From assembly GCA_963210315.1 (NCBI GenBank), contig OY723321.1, positions 620,001 through 684,000 on the forward strand: DNA of 64,000 nucleotides, given 5' to 3'. Position 1 is the stretch's first letter, and every line of letters begins with the position of its first letter. A program made the translations under genes and the position numbers. The notes under the pieces are model-generated. The model was not told the DNA's origin and did no database searches. It worked only from the letters and a program-made list of their open reading frames with translations. Shown piece after piece: positions 33,050 to 42,570 of the stretch. Origin of the DNA: Rhynchopus euleeides. Its lineage: Eukaryota; Euglenozoa; Diplonemea; Diplonemida; Diplonemidae.

Positions 33050-33429
33050 CCTCTGGACGACAGAGTTTAAGGAGGTGGGTGAGGAGGTGCTCCCGTTCCT
33101 GCGGGAGAGCGACGTGGTGCTGGTGCAGTGCACCGAGCTGCCGAGCCCGTGGTCGCGGAAGGAGCTACGCCATAGGGTGTGCTCCCTGATCCGCAACGGG
33201 ATGCCGTGCTGCAACATACCGGCTGCTCCGCAATACAGCAGCAATAACCCCAGACTGAGGCAAAAGGAAAATATTGGGGCAACCTCGTAGAGGTGTGGAA
33301 AATATCGGGGCAACTAGCAGAGGGACACTTCAGCTATTTTCAGCAGAAAAAAAATGAAGCTTTAATTCCCCTGTGTGGCCTTGTCAGAAAACGAGGTGCC
33401 GACCCACACCCAGCCCAGCCCACGTCGAA

Positions 33430-33880
33430 CCTCCAATCGCGCATGTACTAGCCTTCATTCTGAACCAAACGGGCAGCATCTCGAGTTCAAACGGGCATGT
33501 ACTCGCCTTCATTCTGCTCCACAACTTCACAATCCCGAGCCCAAACCTGCATGTCCTCGCCCTTTGCCTCGAGCAAACGGGCAGCATTCAGAGTCCAAAC
33601 GGGCATGTACTAGACTTCATCCGGCACGACGTACGGTCGAAACGGGCATGTACTAACCCCGTGCCTTCCGCAAACGGGCATGTACTGGACTTCATTCTGC
33701 CGCAAACGGACAGCATTCAGAGTTCAAACGGGCATGTACTAGCCTTCATGATGCATCACAACAGCCGCGAACGGGCAGCATCTGGGCTTCAAACCGGCAT
33801 GTACTGGACTTCGTACTGCATCACGACTGCAAACGAACAGCATTCAGTGCCCAAACGGGCATGTACTAGACTTCATACTG
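33430..33880 (+). repeat. Degenerate array of GGGCATGTACTAG words (left arm)
   Basis: About nine copies of ACGGGCATGTACTRGMCTTCAT occur at irregular spacing of 40-65 bp, several paired with ACGGGCAGCATYC. One more GCATGTACTAG lies at 34,408. The array can be translated to repeated NGHVLxFI peptides, but the frame is not kept between all units, so I treat it as DNA repeats. Mirror: 44,497-44,947. Confidence 0.6.
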
Positions 33881-33974
33881 CAAATAACTGCGTCAAATTC
33901 GAATCGAAACGGGGAACGGGCAGCACCCAACCGGGGTGGTCATGAAAAACTGCTGGAACCATCACAAATCACGC

Positions 33975-34400
33975 AACAAATCGGTCACACCTGGACAAAG
34001 GGCCAGAAATACGCTCCGGGAGCCACATTTTTTCGGTGTGACCGATTATGACAAGTCTCTGAAAATGTCAGACACATTTCCGGTCTGCTCCGCAACTCTG
34101 TGCAACGCGACACGCACCCAGTCGGGGGTGGTCATGAAAATGTCGCGGAACAGTCACCAAACGCCGAAATAATCGGTCACACCTGACGAAATAGCCAGAA
34201 ATACCCCCCGGGCGGCATTTTTTTGGGGTGTGACCGATTTTGACATGTCCCAGAACCCAAAAAAACATGTTTTGGGGGTCTAACTGGACTGTGACCGATT
34301 TCTGATGATGTGCGACCGATTTTTTGTCACTTTTTGGCCTTCTCTCCACCAAAACCCCAAGGGAAAAGGACCCAAAATGACAAAAAATCGGTCGCAGTGA
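33975..34400. repeat. Paired GGTCACACC / GGTGTGACC sites (left arm)
   Basis: Two direct units of about 190 bp each carry ATCGGTCACACC and, about 60 bp on, GGTGTGACCGAT, a perfect inverted pair. Further (G)CGACCGATT or GTGACCGATT words follow at 34,290-34,400. Such repeated inverted sites suggest a sequence-specific protein. Mirror: 43,977-44,402. Confidence 0.6.
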
Positions 34401-34605
34401 AAAAAATAGCATGTACTAGGGGTGTTACAGTCGCTGCCAGTTGCAGATCGTCATTTTGGGACCACTTTTGGGGTTGGTGGGTCAAAATAACACAATACGA
34501 AATTCGCAGAATTTTTGTTTCAGCAGCCCGTGCTAAGGGTCCCTCCTCTAGGGCAACCTCGCAGAGATGTGGAAAATATCGGGGCAACCTCGTAGATGGT
34601 GTTAT

Positions 34606-34633
34606 CTTTGGTGTTGGCCCACCAACACCAAAG
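34606..34633. other. Perfect 12-bp palindrome (left arm)
   Basis: CTTTGGTGTTGG and CCAACACCAAAG around the loop CCCA. The same site occurs at 43,744-43,771 and 55,296-55,320, and a shorter version at 45,742-45,755. It marks a rearrangement breakpoint (see findings). Confidence 0.75.
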
Positions 34634-34773
34634 AGAAACCCTCAGCGAGACGGCACTCCTTTAACGTCCTCCAGCCGACCTAAACAGGCCAGAACGGGAC
34701 CTGTCCGGGTCTATCCGGGCCGATACACGGTGGACTCCAGCGGGGGTAGGGTAACCCTTTTCGGGAGTCTCAA

Positions 34774-34872
34774 CTAGGGGGAGTCCAACTCCCGCTAGCG
34801 GGAGTATAGACTCCCGCTAGCGGGAGTCTATACTCCCGCTAGGGGGAGTCTGACTCCCCCTAGCGGGAGTCT
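34774..34872. promoter_or_regulatory. Palindrome array around CTAG (left arm)
   Basis: Five or six tandem units of ACTCCCGCTAGCGGGAGT or its variant with CCCCCTAG lie 130 bp upstream of the pseudogene at 34,999. The equivalent array stands upstream of the intact gene at 54,947 (55,080-55,185). Position suggests a regulatory site; that is inference. Confidence 0.5.
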
Positions 34873-34998
34873 TTTCACCTATTTTCACTCATTTTTCCCA
34901 TGATACCTATGCAATGTGGCACTCGTCACTGAAGTACAGCCACACCAAACGAAACGGACGTTTCCACCCATCCCAGCTCGCAGACCTGATTCACAAAA

Positions 34999-35379
34999 AT
35001 GGGGAAGACGACAACGAAGCCGGCAGCGAAGCCGGCGGCAAAGTCGATTAAGAAGAAGAAGAGCGCAGAGAGTCCCGAGGCTGCGGAGGCGACGAACATT
35101 GTGCATGATTTTTGCACGGCCTTCCCTGTTAAAAAAGGGGGCAGTGTGCTGACACTGGGATCCATTAGAAGGCTCCTAGCAACGGTGTTGAGCAAGGAGC
35201 TCCACCAGCACAGCACCCAGGTGGCCAACGCAATCATCGCCATGTCTTCCCTGACATGGATAAGTTCGCTGTCAGGGAAGTCGCAACGATGCGGAAGGAG
35301 GGCGCTCTCCGTCATATACAAGGTGGAGGCGAAGTATGGCAAGGTGCAGGATACAAACGTGTCGTCGGGGGCAGCCTGA
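34999..35379 (+). pseudogene. Frameshifted paralogue of the Lys/Ala-rich gene (left arm)
   Basis: It starts like the intact gene (MGKTTTKPAAKPAAKS) and matches through about residue 76. A 2-base gain before TTCCCTGACATGGA shifts the frame. A 2-base loss near CTCCGTCATATAC restores it, and a further shift near GTCGTCGGGGG leads to a stop. The rest of the gene (about 200 codons) is missing after LKPRM. Direct repeats of GGTGGACTCCAGCGGGGGTA flank it at 34,728 and 35,532. Confidence 0.8.
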
Positions 35380-35592
35380 AGCCGCGAATGATCGCGACAC
35401 GGGCGAACGGCTTGGCACCGTGGGTCTGGATAGATGCTGGAGTTCGGCCGGGTGAAACCGGAAGTCGCAGCAAACTTTGCCCCCCCAGATTTCTTCCTCA
35501 AACCCACCCGTGGGCTGATCCGGCCTTGCACGGTGGACTCCAGCGGGGGTAGGGTACCACTACCGGGTTTAACCCTTTTCGGGAGTCTCAAC

Positions 35593-35606
35593 TAGGGCAT
35601 GGGCTG
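35593..35606 (+). repeat. Terminal motif TAGGGCATGGGCTG at left edge of spacer
   Basis: It is mirrored by CAGCCCATGCCCTA at 42,771-42,784 right after the N gap. Such TAGGG/CAGGGC ends followed by ATTGAATCGGATTCC are typical of hAT-type transposon ends (family knowledge). Whether it is one element's two ends or part of the large inverted repeat cannot be decided across the gap. Confidence 0.5.
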
Positions 35607-36701
35607 CATTGAATCGGATTCCAAATAAAAATTTTCGATTCCGGGAATCGTGGAATCCGGATTCGGAATCAGAATCCGGATTCCACGATTCCAGAAAAAG
35701 AGTGGAATCGGATTCCGGAATCGAAAACGCCGATTCCAAAATTGTGGAATCCGATTCCGGAATCGAAATCACCGATTCCGGAATTGTGGAATCGGTGGAA
35801 TCCGATTCCAGAATCCAGAATCGGATTCCACCGATTCCGGAATCGAGAATCGGATTCCGGAATCTGACCCAAAAATGTCGAAAAATGGACAAGTCGTAGG
35901 GGGACCCCAACACCCCATATACCCCCTTCTGGGACCAAAAAGTGCACGAAAGGGGTTAAAACGGCTTAATTCGTTGATTTGTTGCATTTCCCTGCAAAAA
36001 AAACGGTTTTTGTGTGGGCGAGTAGTTGTAGAAAATCGCGAAAAATGTCAAAAAATTGAAATTTTCACAGAGGCCCAAAAACGTGTTCCTGGGTGAAAAA
36101 TGGGCCCAAAAACCGATTTCTGACCATTCCTGGGTGGTTTTTGGGGGTTTCTGGCCATTTTTCAGCGATTTTTCTGGTCAGAACCCACCCAGAAACCCTT
36201 AGAAAATGGCTGGTGGTCGTTTTGGGTCGAATTGAACAGAAGGACGAATTGCTCGCCAACTCTTTCGATACATGAAAATTTGGGCATTTTCCGTTACTCT
36301 GAACACATTCGCACACCGTGAAAAAAATTCGAATTTTTGGTTGAAAATCCGGTTTTTGGTTGGGCCAGGTGGCTGGCTCTCCGTCCCTGACTTGTCCCTG
36401 AATACTTCCGGCCAACACAACGTCAACACAATATAATAAACCACGCCTGAAAATTTCCGGCGCCTGCGGCGGGCTGTTTACCCCCCCCCCACCCCTGCCG
36501 AGGACTTCTTCTGAGAATGGCGCTCCAAAAGTGCCAAAAATTGGTCAGACTAATAATAAAAATGATGTGATTTCTGGTTGCTCGCCATCTTTTGTTCCAC
36601 CCCCCCCCCCCCACCCAGCTCCAACCTGCCCTTGCCCCTCCTCCAAATCCAACTTGCTCAACTCGGCCTGCCAGGGGAGGGCTGCGGGGACACGGAAAAT
36701 C
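35607..36701. other. Spacer left part: GATTCCGGAATC array and A/T-rich sequence
   Basis: 35,620-35,870 is a simple array of palindromic GATTCCGGAATC words. 35,876-36,190 resembles, in reverse, the internal part of the 990-bp element (shared CACAGAGGCCCAAAAACGTG). From 36,590 a pyrimidine tract of 14 C ends in CACCCAG, a good splice acceptor for the transposase gene. Confidence 0.6.
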
Positions 36702-39449
36702 ATGGCCGGACCGATGCTCGACCCGGCCGCGATGGAGGATCTCGCAGTCGCAGGCGACCCCGCTGGCGACCTCGCAGGCGATCTCGGAGTCAGCTTCACT
36801 CAGGACAGTGAGAGCGATGACGAAGCTGCAGACCACGTGAGCCAAGCCATGACGCAGAGCATGACCCAGACCAGCAGGGCGATGCAGAACCCAACTGTGC
36901 TGAAGCGGGCAAAGCAGCTGCAGCCTGGACAGATCTTCCTGCACAAGTGGCGGGATAACAGCCGGACGGTGCAGTGCTGGGTGGGGATGCTCGTCGGGAA
37001 CACTGCCCCCAAGGAAGATTGCACGACCGTCAAGGTGCTCTACACCTGCGACCCCACCACGACCCTCGACCTCCCCATGGCTGTTGGTGTGGGAAGAACG
37101 CTGGAGCTGAAGATTCTCACTCGCGTGCACGGGCAGGGGGATTTCGACCGGCTCGCGGCTCAGCATCGCGAGAGCAGTCAGAGCCAGAGCCAGAGTCAGG
37201 GCCCGAGCCAGAACCAGAACCAGGGCCCGAGCCAGGTGGCTGATGACGTTCCCCTGAACTTTCATGCTGTGTGGGCGGAAGAAGTGGGTGACCCCCCGCC
37301 GATGAAGAAGTCACGGGGGTCCGGGAGCAAGACATTAAACGGTTCCCAGTCGAGTGGCCTGGCGTTTCCCGGTGTGCTGCGGGAAGTGCTGGCCTACTTC
37401 ACGGCCGTCGTCATCATCATCACAGTCTGGGCCGGGGAGGTGTGTGGGCCCCTTCTGACGGGATATAACCCTGACACAGAGGTATGCAAATCCTGGACCT
37501 CCCCGATCGAGGGGGTAATCGACAAGGTGAAGTGCACTTTTTGCTCTGCCACCTTTCTCAAGGAGTGGATGACCAAAACCCTCGGCAAGCATTTTGAGAA
37601 CAAGCACGCGGCCCACTGGAGGGCACTCGCACAGAATGCTCCTGCGAGAGACAGTGGCCTGTGCAGTGAGAATGCAAGGACAACGTTCCTCCAGGATGTG
37701 CCAGTCCTCCACTCCCAAGACAGGCCACCGTTCGGGTACACTTTTGCAGAGAGGGTGGTTTATGCTCTTGCATTCCACAATATCCCTCTGGAAGTGCTCC
37801 GGTCGGATAGCCCGTTCCGGAGCATTCTTCCCCAAGAAATGCTTGCCGGTGCGAACCTTTTTCCCAGCACTGCACCATCCATCCAGCAATCCATGGCAAG
37901 TGATTGCCGCAAAGACGTGATCACGCATTTGAAGGGCAGGGACGTCTTTTTAATGCTTGACGGGGCCCGGGTGCGTCGGCGGAATTTTTTGGGTTTTGCA
38001 ATTTCCACGGGGACCGAAATGTTTTACTGGAAAAACGTGCACCTCACTGTTGCGAGCACGGCGGACACGATTCTGGGAGAAATGCAGACCGTGATCCAGG
38101 AACTTCTCGATGAAGACATACGTGTCTTCAGCGTGGTTGCGGACAACGCGGCAGCCATGCAGCGTGCTCTTGAGGATCTGAGGGTTTTGCACATGGGGGA
38201 TGAAGAAGAAGGGGAGGAGGGGGAAGAGGGTAGCGGGGACGGGGACGGGGACGGGTACGAGGAGACAGATGAGCTTGACAGCACGGAAGCAGAGGATATG
38301 GTTGAAAGTGCAATGGATGGGCTTGTCAAAATGGGGATTTTGGTTTACCGTTGCAGTGCACACAGCATGCAACTGCTGATGAAGGACTTTACGGTGAAAC
38401 TCGATCCAATCAAGGAGTGGAGAGAGGAACTGGGCAAGGTCGTCGATGACTACAGCACGCCCCAGAAACAGGAGAGTCTCCACACTGCACAGAGGGACAA
38501 TGGTTCCAGGCAGCCAGTCAGCCTGTCACGCATCTGTGAGGTCCGGTGGAACACCGTCTGGGATGCCGCAAATAGACTCGCCGCCCTCAAGGAGTACCTG
38601 CTCCCGAAAGACCGCAACAATGCGAAATTTTGGCGCATGAATGATTTTTTCGTCACGCTCGCTGGCCCCATTGCCAAGATGACGGACAAATTTCAGGGAG
38701 ACAGGTCGTCACTGTTTGACTTGGCAACCGGGGTGCATGACCTTGGGTCTCAGCTCAGAAACATCAGCAAGGAGGAGTTCATCCAGTCAGACAGCGAACT
38801 CAAGGGGCTTGCTGCTGAGCTGATGGCATTTTACGAGGAGAGGATGCAGACAAATTTTTCCTTCGATGGTTTGAAATTGTTCGACTTCCTCAACCCTTCC
38901 AAGTTGTCTCAAAACTGGTCTGTGGAAAAGATGCAGGAACACCACATTTGTCTCATGCACTACCTCCTCCCCTTTGCTGAGTGCAGGAACTACAGGGGGG
39001 TCAACGCTGCGGTTGACGAGGACGGCCAACCCATTGGAGTTGAGATGGGTGAGGAACCCGTGTTGGAGACCCTGCGCACCAGGATCAAGAGGGAGGTTGC
39101 CACCTTCCTTCGCATGGGCCCTGTAAACACCCCATTCCGCATGTTTTGGGAGGGATACCATCAGGTCGCCGCAATGCCCATCCTGACTACCTTCTCCGTG
39201 GCTTTGTTGACCAGTGCACACACCGAAGCTGCGGTGGAACGGCACTTCAAGGAGCTCAACCGCGTGTTGACGAAGTACCGGGCCAGCCTGAAATCACACA
39301 GGGTAGACGACGCCCTTTTCTTGAAGATCAACCGTCGTGAGCTCCACCCGCGCGACCACCCGGCTTACTTCAGGAAGAAGCAAAAGCGCGAGAGCGCGCG
39401 TCGTTCCCATTCTGCCCCCCCTCCCCAATCACCAGCCTCAAAGAACTAA
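36702..39449 (+). CDS. hAT-family transposase 1 (BED finger, DUF659-like), 915 aa
   Basis: Cut-and-paste DNA transposase. A BED-type zinc finger lies near residues 270-310 (KCTFCSATF ... HFENKHAAHW: C-x2-C and H-x4-H). The RNase-H-like core has a first Asp in LMLDGARVRRRNFLGFA (about 418) and a second in VVADNAAAMQ (about 479), then CSAHSMQLLMKDF. A Glu/Asp/Gly-rich insert sits between them (38,190-38,310). The hAT C-terminal dimerisation region is near 830-880 (TEAAVERHFKELNRVLTKYR, then HRVDDALFLKINR). ATG 36,702 was chosen because the longer frame upstream runs through the C tract and splice acceptor at 36,600-36,619. The frame is intact, so it may be active. The DDE carboxylate (Glu) is not assigned with certainty. 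Confidence 0.85.
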   Translation: MAGPMLDPAAMEDLAVAGDPAGDLAGDLGVSFTQDSESDDEAADHVSQAMTQSMTQTSRAMQNPTVLKRAKQLQPGQIFLHKWRDNSRTVQCWVGMLVGNTAPKEDCTTVKVLYTCDPTTTLDLPMAVGVGRTLELKILTRVHGQGDFDRLAAQHRESSQSQSQSQGPSQNQNQGPSQVADDVPLNFHAVWAEEVGDPPPMKKSRGSGSKTLNGSQSSGLAFPGVLREVLAYFTAVVIIITVWAGEVCGPLLTGYNPDTEVCKSWTSPIEGVIDKVKCTFCSATFLKEWMTKTLGKHFENKHAAHWRALAQNAPARDSGLCSENARTTFLQDVPVLHSQDRPPFGYTFAERVVYALAFHNIPLEVLRSDSPFRSILPQEMLAGANLFPSTAPSIQQSMASDCRKDVITHLKGRDVFLMLDGARVRRRNFLGFAISTGTEMFYWKNVHLTVASTADTILGEMQTVIQELLDEDIRVFSVVADNAAAMQRALEDLRVLHMGDEEEGEEGEEGSGDGDGDGYEETDELDSTEAEDMVESAMDGLVKMGILVYRCSAHSMQLLMKDFTVKLDPIKEWREELGKVVDDYSTPQKQESLHTAQRDNGSRQPVSLSRICEVRWNTVWDAANRLAALKEYLLPKDRNNAKFWRMNDFFVTLAGPIAKMTDKFQGDRSSLFDLATGVHDLGSQLRNISKEEFIQSDSELKGLAAELMAFYEERMQTNFSFDGLKLFDFLNPSKLSQNWSVEKMQEHHICLMHYLLPFAECRNYRGVNAAVDEDGQPIGVEMGEEPVLETLRTRIKREVATFLRMGPVNTPFRMFWEGYHQVAAMPILTTFSVALLTSAHTEAAVERHFKELNRVLTKYRASLKSHRVDDALFLKINRRELHPRDHPAYFRKKQKRESARRSHSAPPPQSPASKN

Positions 39450-40278
39450 TGCGGCAAGAGTGCCGACATGAGAGGGAAGAGAGGGGGGGGGGTTGTTCTG
39501 GTTATATGTTAACGTTCAGTTGCGACTCACCTTTGTTCCGTATCTGTTTTCGCAGTCAAATCAAAGAAACAAGCCGCGTCCCGTCCGAAACGACGTTAAA
39601 CTACCTGTCCCTGACACAACAGCACGGCGGGGGTTGGGAGGGTGTGCGTGTGTGTCACTGTGTGTGGGTACTGCAGGCGGCGGAGGTCAGGGCCACTCAC
39701 GGCACAAAAAAAAACAAAAAAAAACACGTCCTGGGCACGACGTTAAACTGCCTAATCTAAAAGAGGCGCCACGGTGCCCACAAAAAAAACAAAAAAAAAC
39801 AAAAAAAAAAACATGGATGTATTCAGATCTTAATAAGAGAGGAATTTTTTTCGCCAAATCTACCTCCTCCTCCTCTTAGATTAAGACCTTAGTCCATAAA
39901 CGGCCCAAAAAAGCCCAACATCTGAATCCCCTTAATTAAGGTCTTAAACCTCTTAGTGTAACCTCTTTAAGGTCTTACACTCAGAGGTTAAGACCTTAGT
40001 TCGATCTTCAGCAATATTACGTTGACAGCGGGTGAACCCAGCAGGTTCCTGCACACACCCGCCCCCCGCGCCCCCACCACACGCACGTTCGTGCCCCCCC
40101 CCCCCCCCCCCACCACACACTCAGTTGACTCCAACACTCACATCCCCCACGAGGACTCTTATTTGCGTGGCAGCAAGTGGCAACATAGTGTGAGAGAAAT
40201 GCCACACTGCAAAAGTACGCTTGAGTCACAGAGCGGCAGCAGAATACAGGTTGGAGTTTTGCCGCTCAGCGGATCATC
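39450..40278. other. Subterminal repeat region between the two transposase genes
   Basis: No gene. ACGACGTTAAACTRCCT occurs twice (39,588 and 39,737). AAGGTCTTA, GAGGTTAAG and their complements recur at least eight times in 39,820-40,010. A runs with single C lie at 39,700-39,815. Repeated short words near the ends are usual in hAT elements, where transposase binds. Confidence 0.55.
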
Positions 40279-42570
40279 TCACGCGGTGTACGCGTGTGCA
40301 TTGATGGCAGAGACTGCCTCTTCGAAAGAAGCCAGCACATTCTTCGGGATGGTGGTGGGCTGGAGAATGTCGTCCTCCCACTCGACGACTTTCGGCCCAG
40401 TCGCAGCAGGATAGCCCTTCCGCAGGGTCCGGTCGAACTGGTTGGGTAGGTCCTGGTTGCAGGCATGGAAGAGGATTCGGGCCCGAGTTGATGCGTGCGC
40501 TGCCATGCGGGACGGGGGGAGCACACGGCGCGCGATAGAAAACACGCTGTCACACCCCAGAGTCGATGCAGTCACCGCCAGCAGATCAAGGCACAGAGTA
40601 CGCAGCGCGCACTCCCCGTAGTTCAGCCAGAAGGAGTCCACATCGCCCTTCATGCCCTCCTTCTTGGAGTGATCCACATACTCTACCCACGCCGCCTCCT
40701 CGACTTCACGGAACGCCGGAATCCAGGCAGTGATATCCTGGAAGGACATCAGGTTGTCAGTGTTCCCCATGATCTTGACAGCACGTGGGTTCACGTGTCT
40801 CATCGCCTTCCAGTAGTAGTACGACCCCTCCGACTTGTTCCCCCACCACCGCACCTTCAGCTCCTCTGAGAGGACAGCTGCGACTGGGGACTTGGCATCC
40901 AGCAGGTCTTCCAGGGACTTCTTTTCCCGCTCGAGAAATTCTTTCTCTTTTTCCGTCTTGGCGTACGCGATGTTGTCAAGGTCCTGAATCTTCCCCTCCA
41001 TGTCACCCCAAACAGAGTGGCTGTGCGACTTCTTCGAGGGGGTGGTGTAGGAAGCCAGCAGCTCCATGATCGGCGAATTTGCCCGCTCCATCTCCAGCAA
41101 CTCCTTCTCCAGCCGTGTGACCCCCAGATCCTTGAGCAGCTGGCCCAGCTTCCCCATGCTGGGTGTCGTACTGCCCTGTTGGAGCTCGGTGCTCACGAAC
41201 ACGAACAGCGCCTTCATGCGCTGGCGCACGTGGGTGTACACTTCGATGCGAGACGAGTACCGAGTATCACCTGGGAGGGGGCACTTCACAGCCGGCACCT
41301 TCTCCTTTGTGTTGTTCTTTTTTGCAGCGTCGAGAACAGCATGCGCTGCTGGAAGGATATCCTTGAGGGTGGTAGCGGTGGAGACTGCCTCGTTCGGCTG
41401 GCGGAGGGCTGCACGGATCTTCCCGGCGCACGATTCGAAGAGATCGGCTTCCTCCTGCGGCGTGCAGTCCTCCCTGAGTTCTTCGACTTCCCCGAGGATG
41501 GTCTCCAGCGATGACACAGCAACTCCGGAGAGACACTCCATCTGCACTTCGACCCACCGTCTGTGCCGATACTTGTTCTCATCCCCGCCCAGCAAGTTGT
41601 TGAGTAGGCGGGACACCTCGAAGGCGGCACACCCCGGGAACTTCTTCTCCAGGTTGGCCAGCATCCAGGTCTCGCAGACGTCGCCACAGTTGTTCACCAA
41701 GTGTGGGACGCACGACACGAAGGGGACACCGAATGCTTCGGCGAGTTCACGGCTTGCAGCTGCGTTGGACCCGCCCTTGTCGGATCTGATGAGGAAGGGG
41801 GGGGGCAAGCTGAGGCGCGTCAGCTCGCGCTTGATGTCCTGCGACAGCTCGACCCCGGTCTGGCTCCCCCTCCGCTCCTCCGGACGTATGAAGATCAGCG
41901 ATGCGGCGAATCCTACAGCGCTGAGGATGATGGCCGTCGCCTTCGTGTCGCCAATCCCACTGTTGTCATGCGACATGCAGTACCTCCCCCCCTTCAGCTT
42001 GGCCGTGATGACCTTCTCGCTGTCCTTCGTCAGCTCGTCGCCCAGCTTCTTCACCAGCGGAGCAACCTTCGGGGGGTCCTTGGGGATGCGTGTGCCTGCG
42101 AGGCAGGAGAGTACACCCTGCATCGCGCCCGCTGTGATCCCCGTGTAGAGCACCCCTTTCGCGATTTTGTCATGCAGAGCGGTTTCACTCGCTTCAAATG
42201 CAGTCACAATTGTGACCTGCCCCTCTTCCCCCTTCTTCTGCCTTGATTTCTTCCCCACGTGCTTGCTGCCGGTGAAGTGGTCCCCCAGGTCGCCTGCCTG
42301 GACATGGGGCATCCACAACACCTCGCAGATATCGCAGGAGGGGACCTCCTGAGCCGCTGCGTAAACGCTCGTCAGCTGCTTGGAATTCCTGTAGTGTGAT
42401 TTGATGTCGCCGACCTTCACGCAGACACAGTCGGTGTGCTTCTTCATCTCCCTGCGGAGAGCATCGCCCAGTACCTTCCTCTGGGAGGGGGCAGGTGGGG
42501 GGTCAGCAGGGGGTGCGGCCGGCGCGTCGTCACCAACGTCCTCCGCCGGGGGATCTGCCAGGGCCCCCAG
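40279..42570 (-). CDS. hAT-family transposase 2, 5' end lost in assembly gap
   Basis: The frame stays open from the stop at 40,279 through ATG 42,447 to the N run at 42,570 (764 codons), so the true start lies in the gap. Two Cys/His clusters occur, the second CDICEVLWMPHVQAGDLGDH followed by FTGSKH, a C2H2-like finger. The core has LIRSDKGGSNAAASRELAEA and SCVPHLVNNCGDV, matching the hAT Asp and C-x-x-H region. The end has RTLCLDLLAVTASTLGCDSV, then FSIARRVL...R, the dimerisation region. It is clearly different from transposase 1 and convergent with it. No frame break is visible. Confidence 0.8.
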   Translation of the reverse strand: MGALADPPAEDVGDDAPAAPPADPPPAPSQRKVLGDALRREMKKHTDCVCVKVGDIKSHYRNSKQLTSVYAAAQEVPSCDICEVLWMPHVQAGDLGDHFTGSKHVGKKSRQKKGEEGQVTIVTAFEASETALHDKIAKGVLYTGITAGAMQGVLSCLAGTRIPKDPPKVAPLVKKLGDELTKDSEKVITAKLKGGRYCMSHDNSGIGDTKATAIILSAVGFAASLIFIRPEERRGSQTGVELSQDIKRELTRLSLPPPFLIRSDKGGSNAAASRELAEAFGVPFVSCVPHLVNNCGDVCETWMLANLEKKFPGCAAFEVSRLLNNLLGGDENKYRHRRWVEVQMECLSGVAVSSLETILGEVEELREDCTPQEEADLFESCAGKIRAALRQPNEAVSTATTLKDILPAAHAVLDAAKKNNTKEKVPAVKCPLPGDTRYSSRIEVYTHVRQRMKALFVFVSTELQQGSTTPSMGKLGQLLKDLGVTRLEKELLEMERANSPIMELLASYTTPSKKSHSHSVWGDMEGKIQDLDNIAYAKTEKEKEFLEREKKSLEDLLDAKSPVAAVLSEELKVRWWGNKSEGSYYYWKAMRHVNPRAVKIMGNTDNLMSFQDITAWIPAFREVEEAAWVEYVDHSKKEGMKGDVDSFWLNYGECALRTLCLDLLAVTASTLGCDSVFSIARRVLPPSRMAAHASTRARILFHACNQDLPNQFDRTLRKGYPAATGPKVVEWEDDILQPTTIPKNVLASFEEAVSAINAHAYTA

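Larger units (their letters stand above)
31889..33290 (+). pseudogene. Beta-grasp-like small gene interrupted by a transposon (left arm)
   Basis: The first part, 31,889-32,059, encodes 57 residues (MPRLVVEVSVITSAQRRVIP ... KRNDLW). The second part, 33,057-33,290, continues in frame (TTEFKEVGEEVLPFLRESDV ... ENIGATS-stop). A 990-bp element and its 7-bp target duplication separate them. The uninterrupted homologue is at 55,468-55,797. The pattern of an initial beta hairpin, PKDLPVGMT before a helix, a YRLLK strand and a final VLVQ strand suggests a ubiquitin-like fold; this is inference from pattern only. Splicing out of the element cannot be excluded, but it has no clear splice sites at its ends. 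Confidence 0.7.
24911..35606 (+). repeat. Left arm of large inverted repeat (10.7 kb)
   Basis: Every feature here recurs reversed at 42,771-54,242. Paired positions sum to 78,377 for 33,264-35,606 and to 79,153 for 24,911-33,264. The step of 776 comes from one extra block in the right arm. Outside that block I saw only about three single-base differences (near 27,361, 27,504, 27,824), so identity is very high. The outer boundary is sharp: at 24,911 similarity stops inside a coding sequence. Confidence 0.93.

Noticed and set aside
32735-33070. His/Cys/Met-rich frames (repeats of HACMHACI)
   Set aside because: They come from the simple GCATGCATCC-type array inside the 990-bp transposon.
34760-34790. 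TAGGGTAACCC as telomere repeats
   Set aside because: Only one interrupted occurrence; no tandem TTAGGG array is present.
35609-35899. Frames with repeated ESDSGIE or SDSRIQN words
   Set aside because: A product of the GATTCCGGAATC palindromic array; no start or conservation.
36531-36701. Upstream ATG extending transposase 1 by 57 residues
   Set aside because: The extension runs through a 14-C pyrimidine tract and a splice-acceptor AG, so it is probably 5' leader, not protein.
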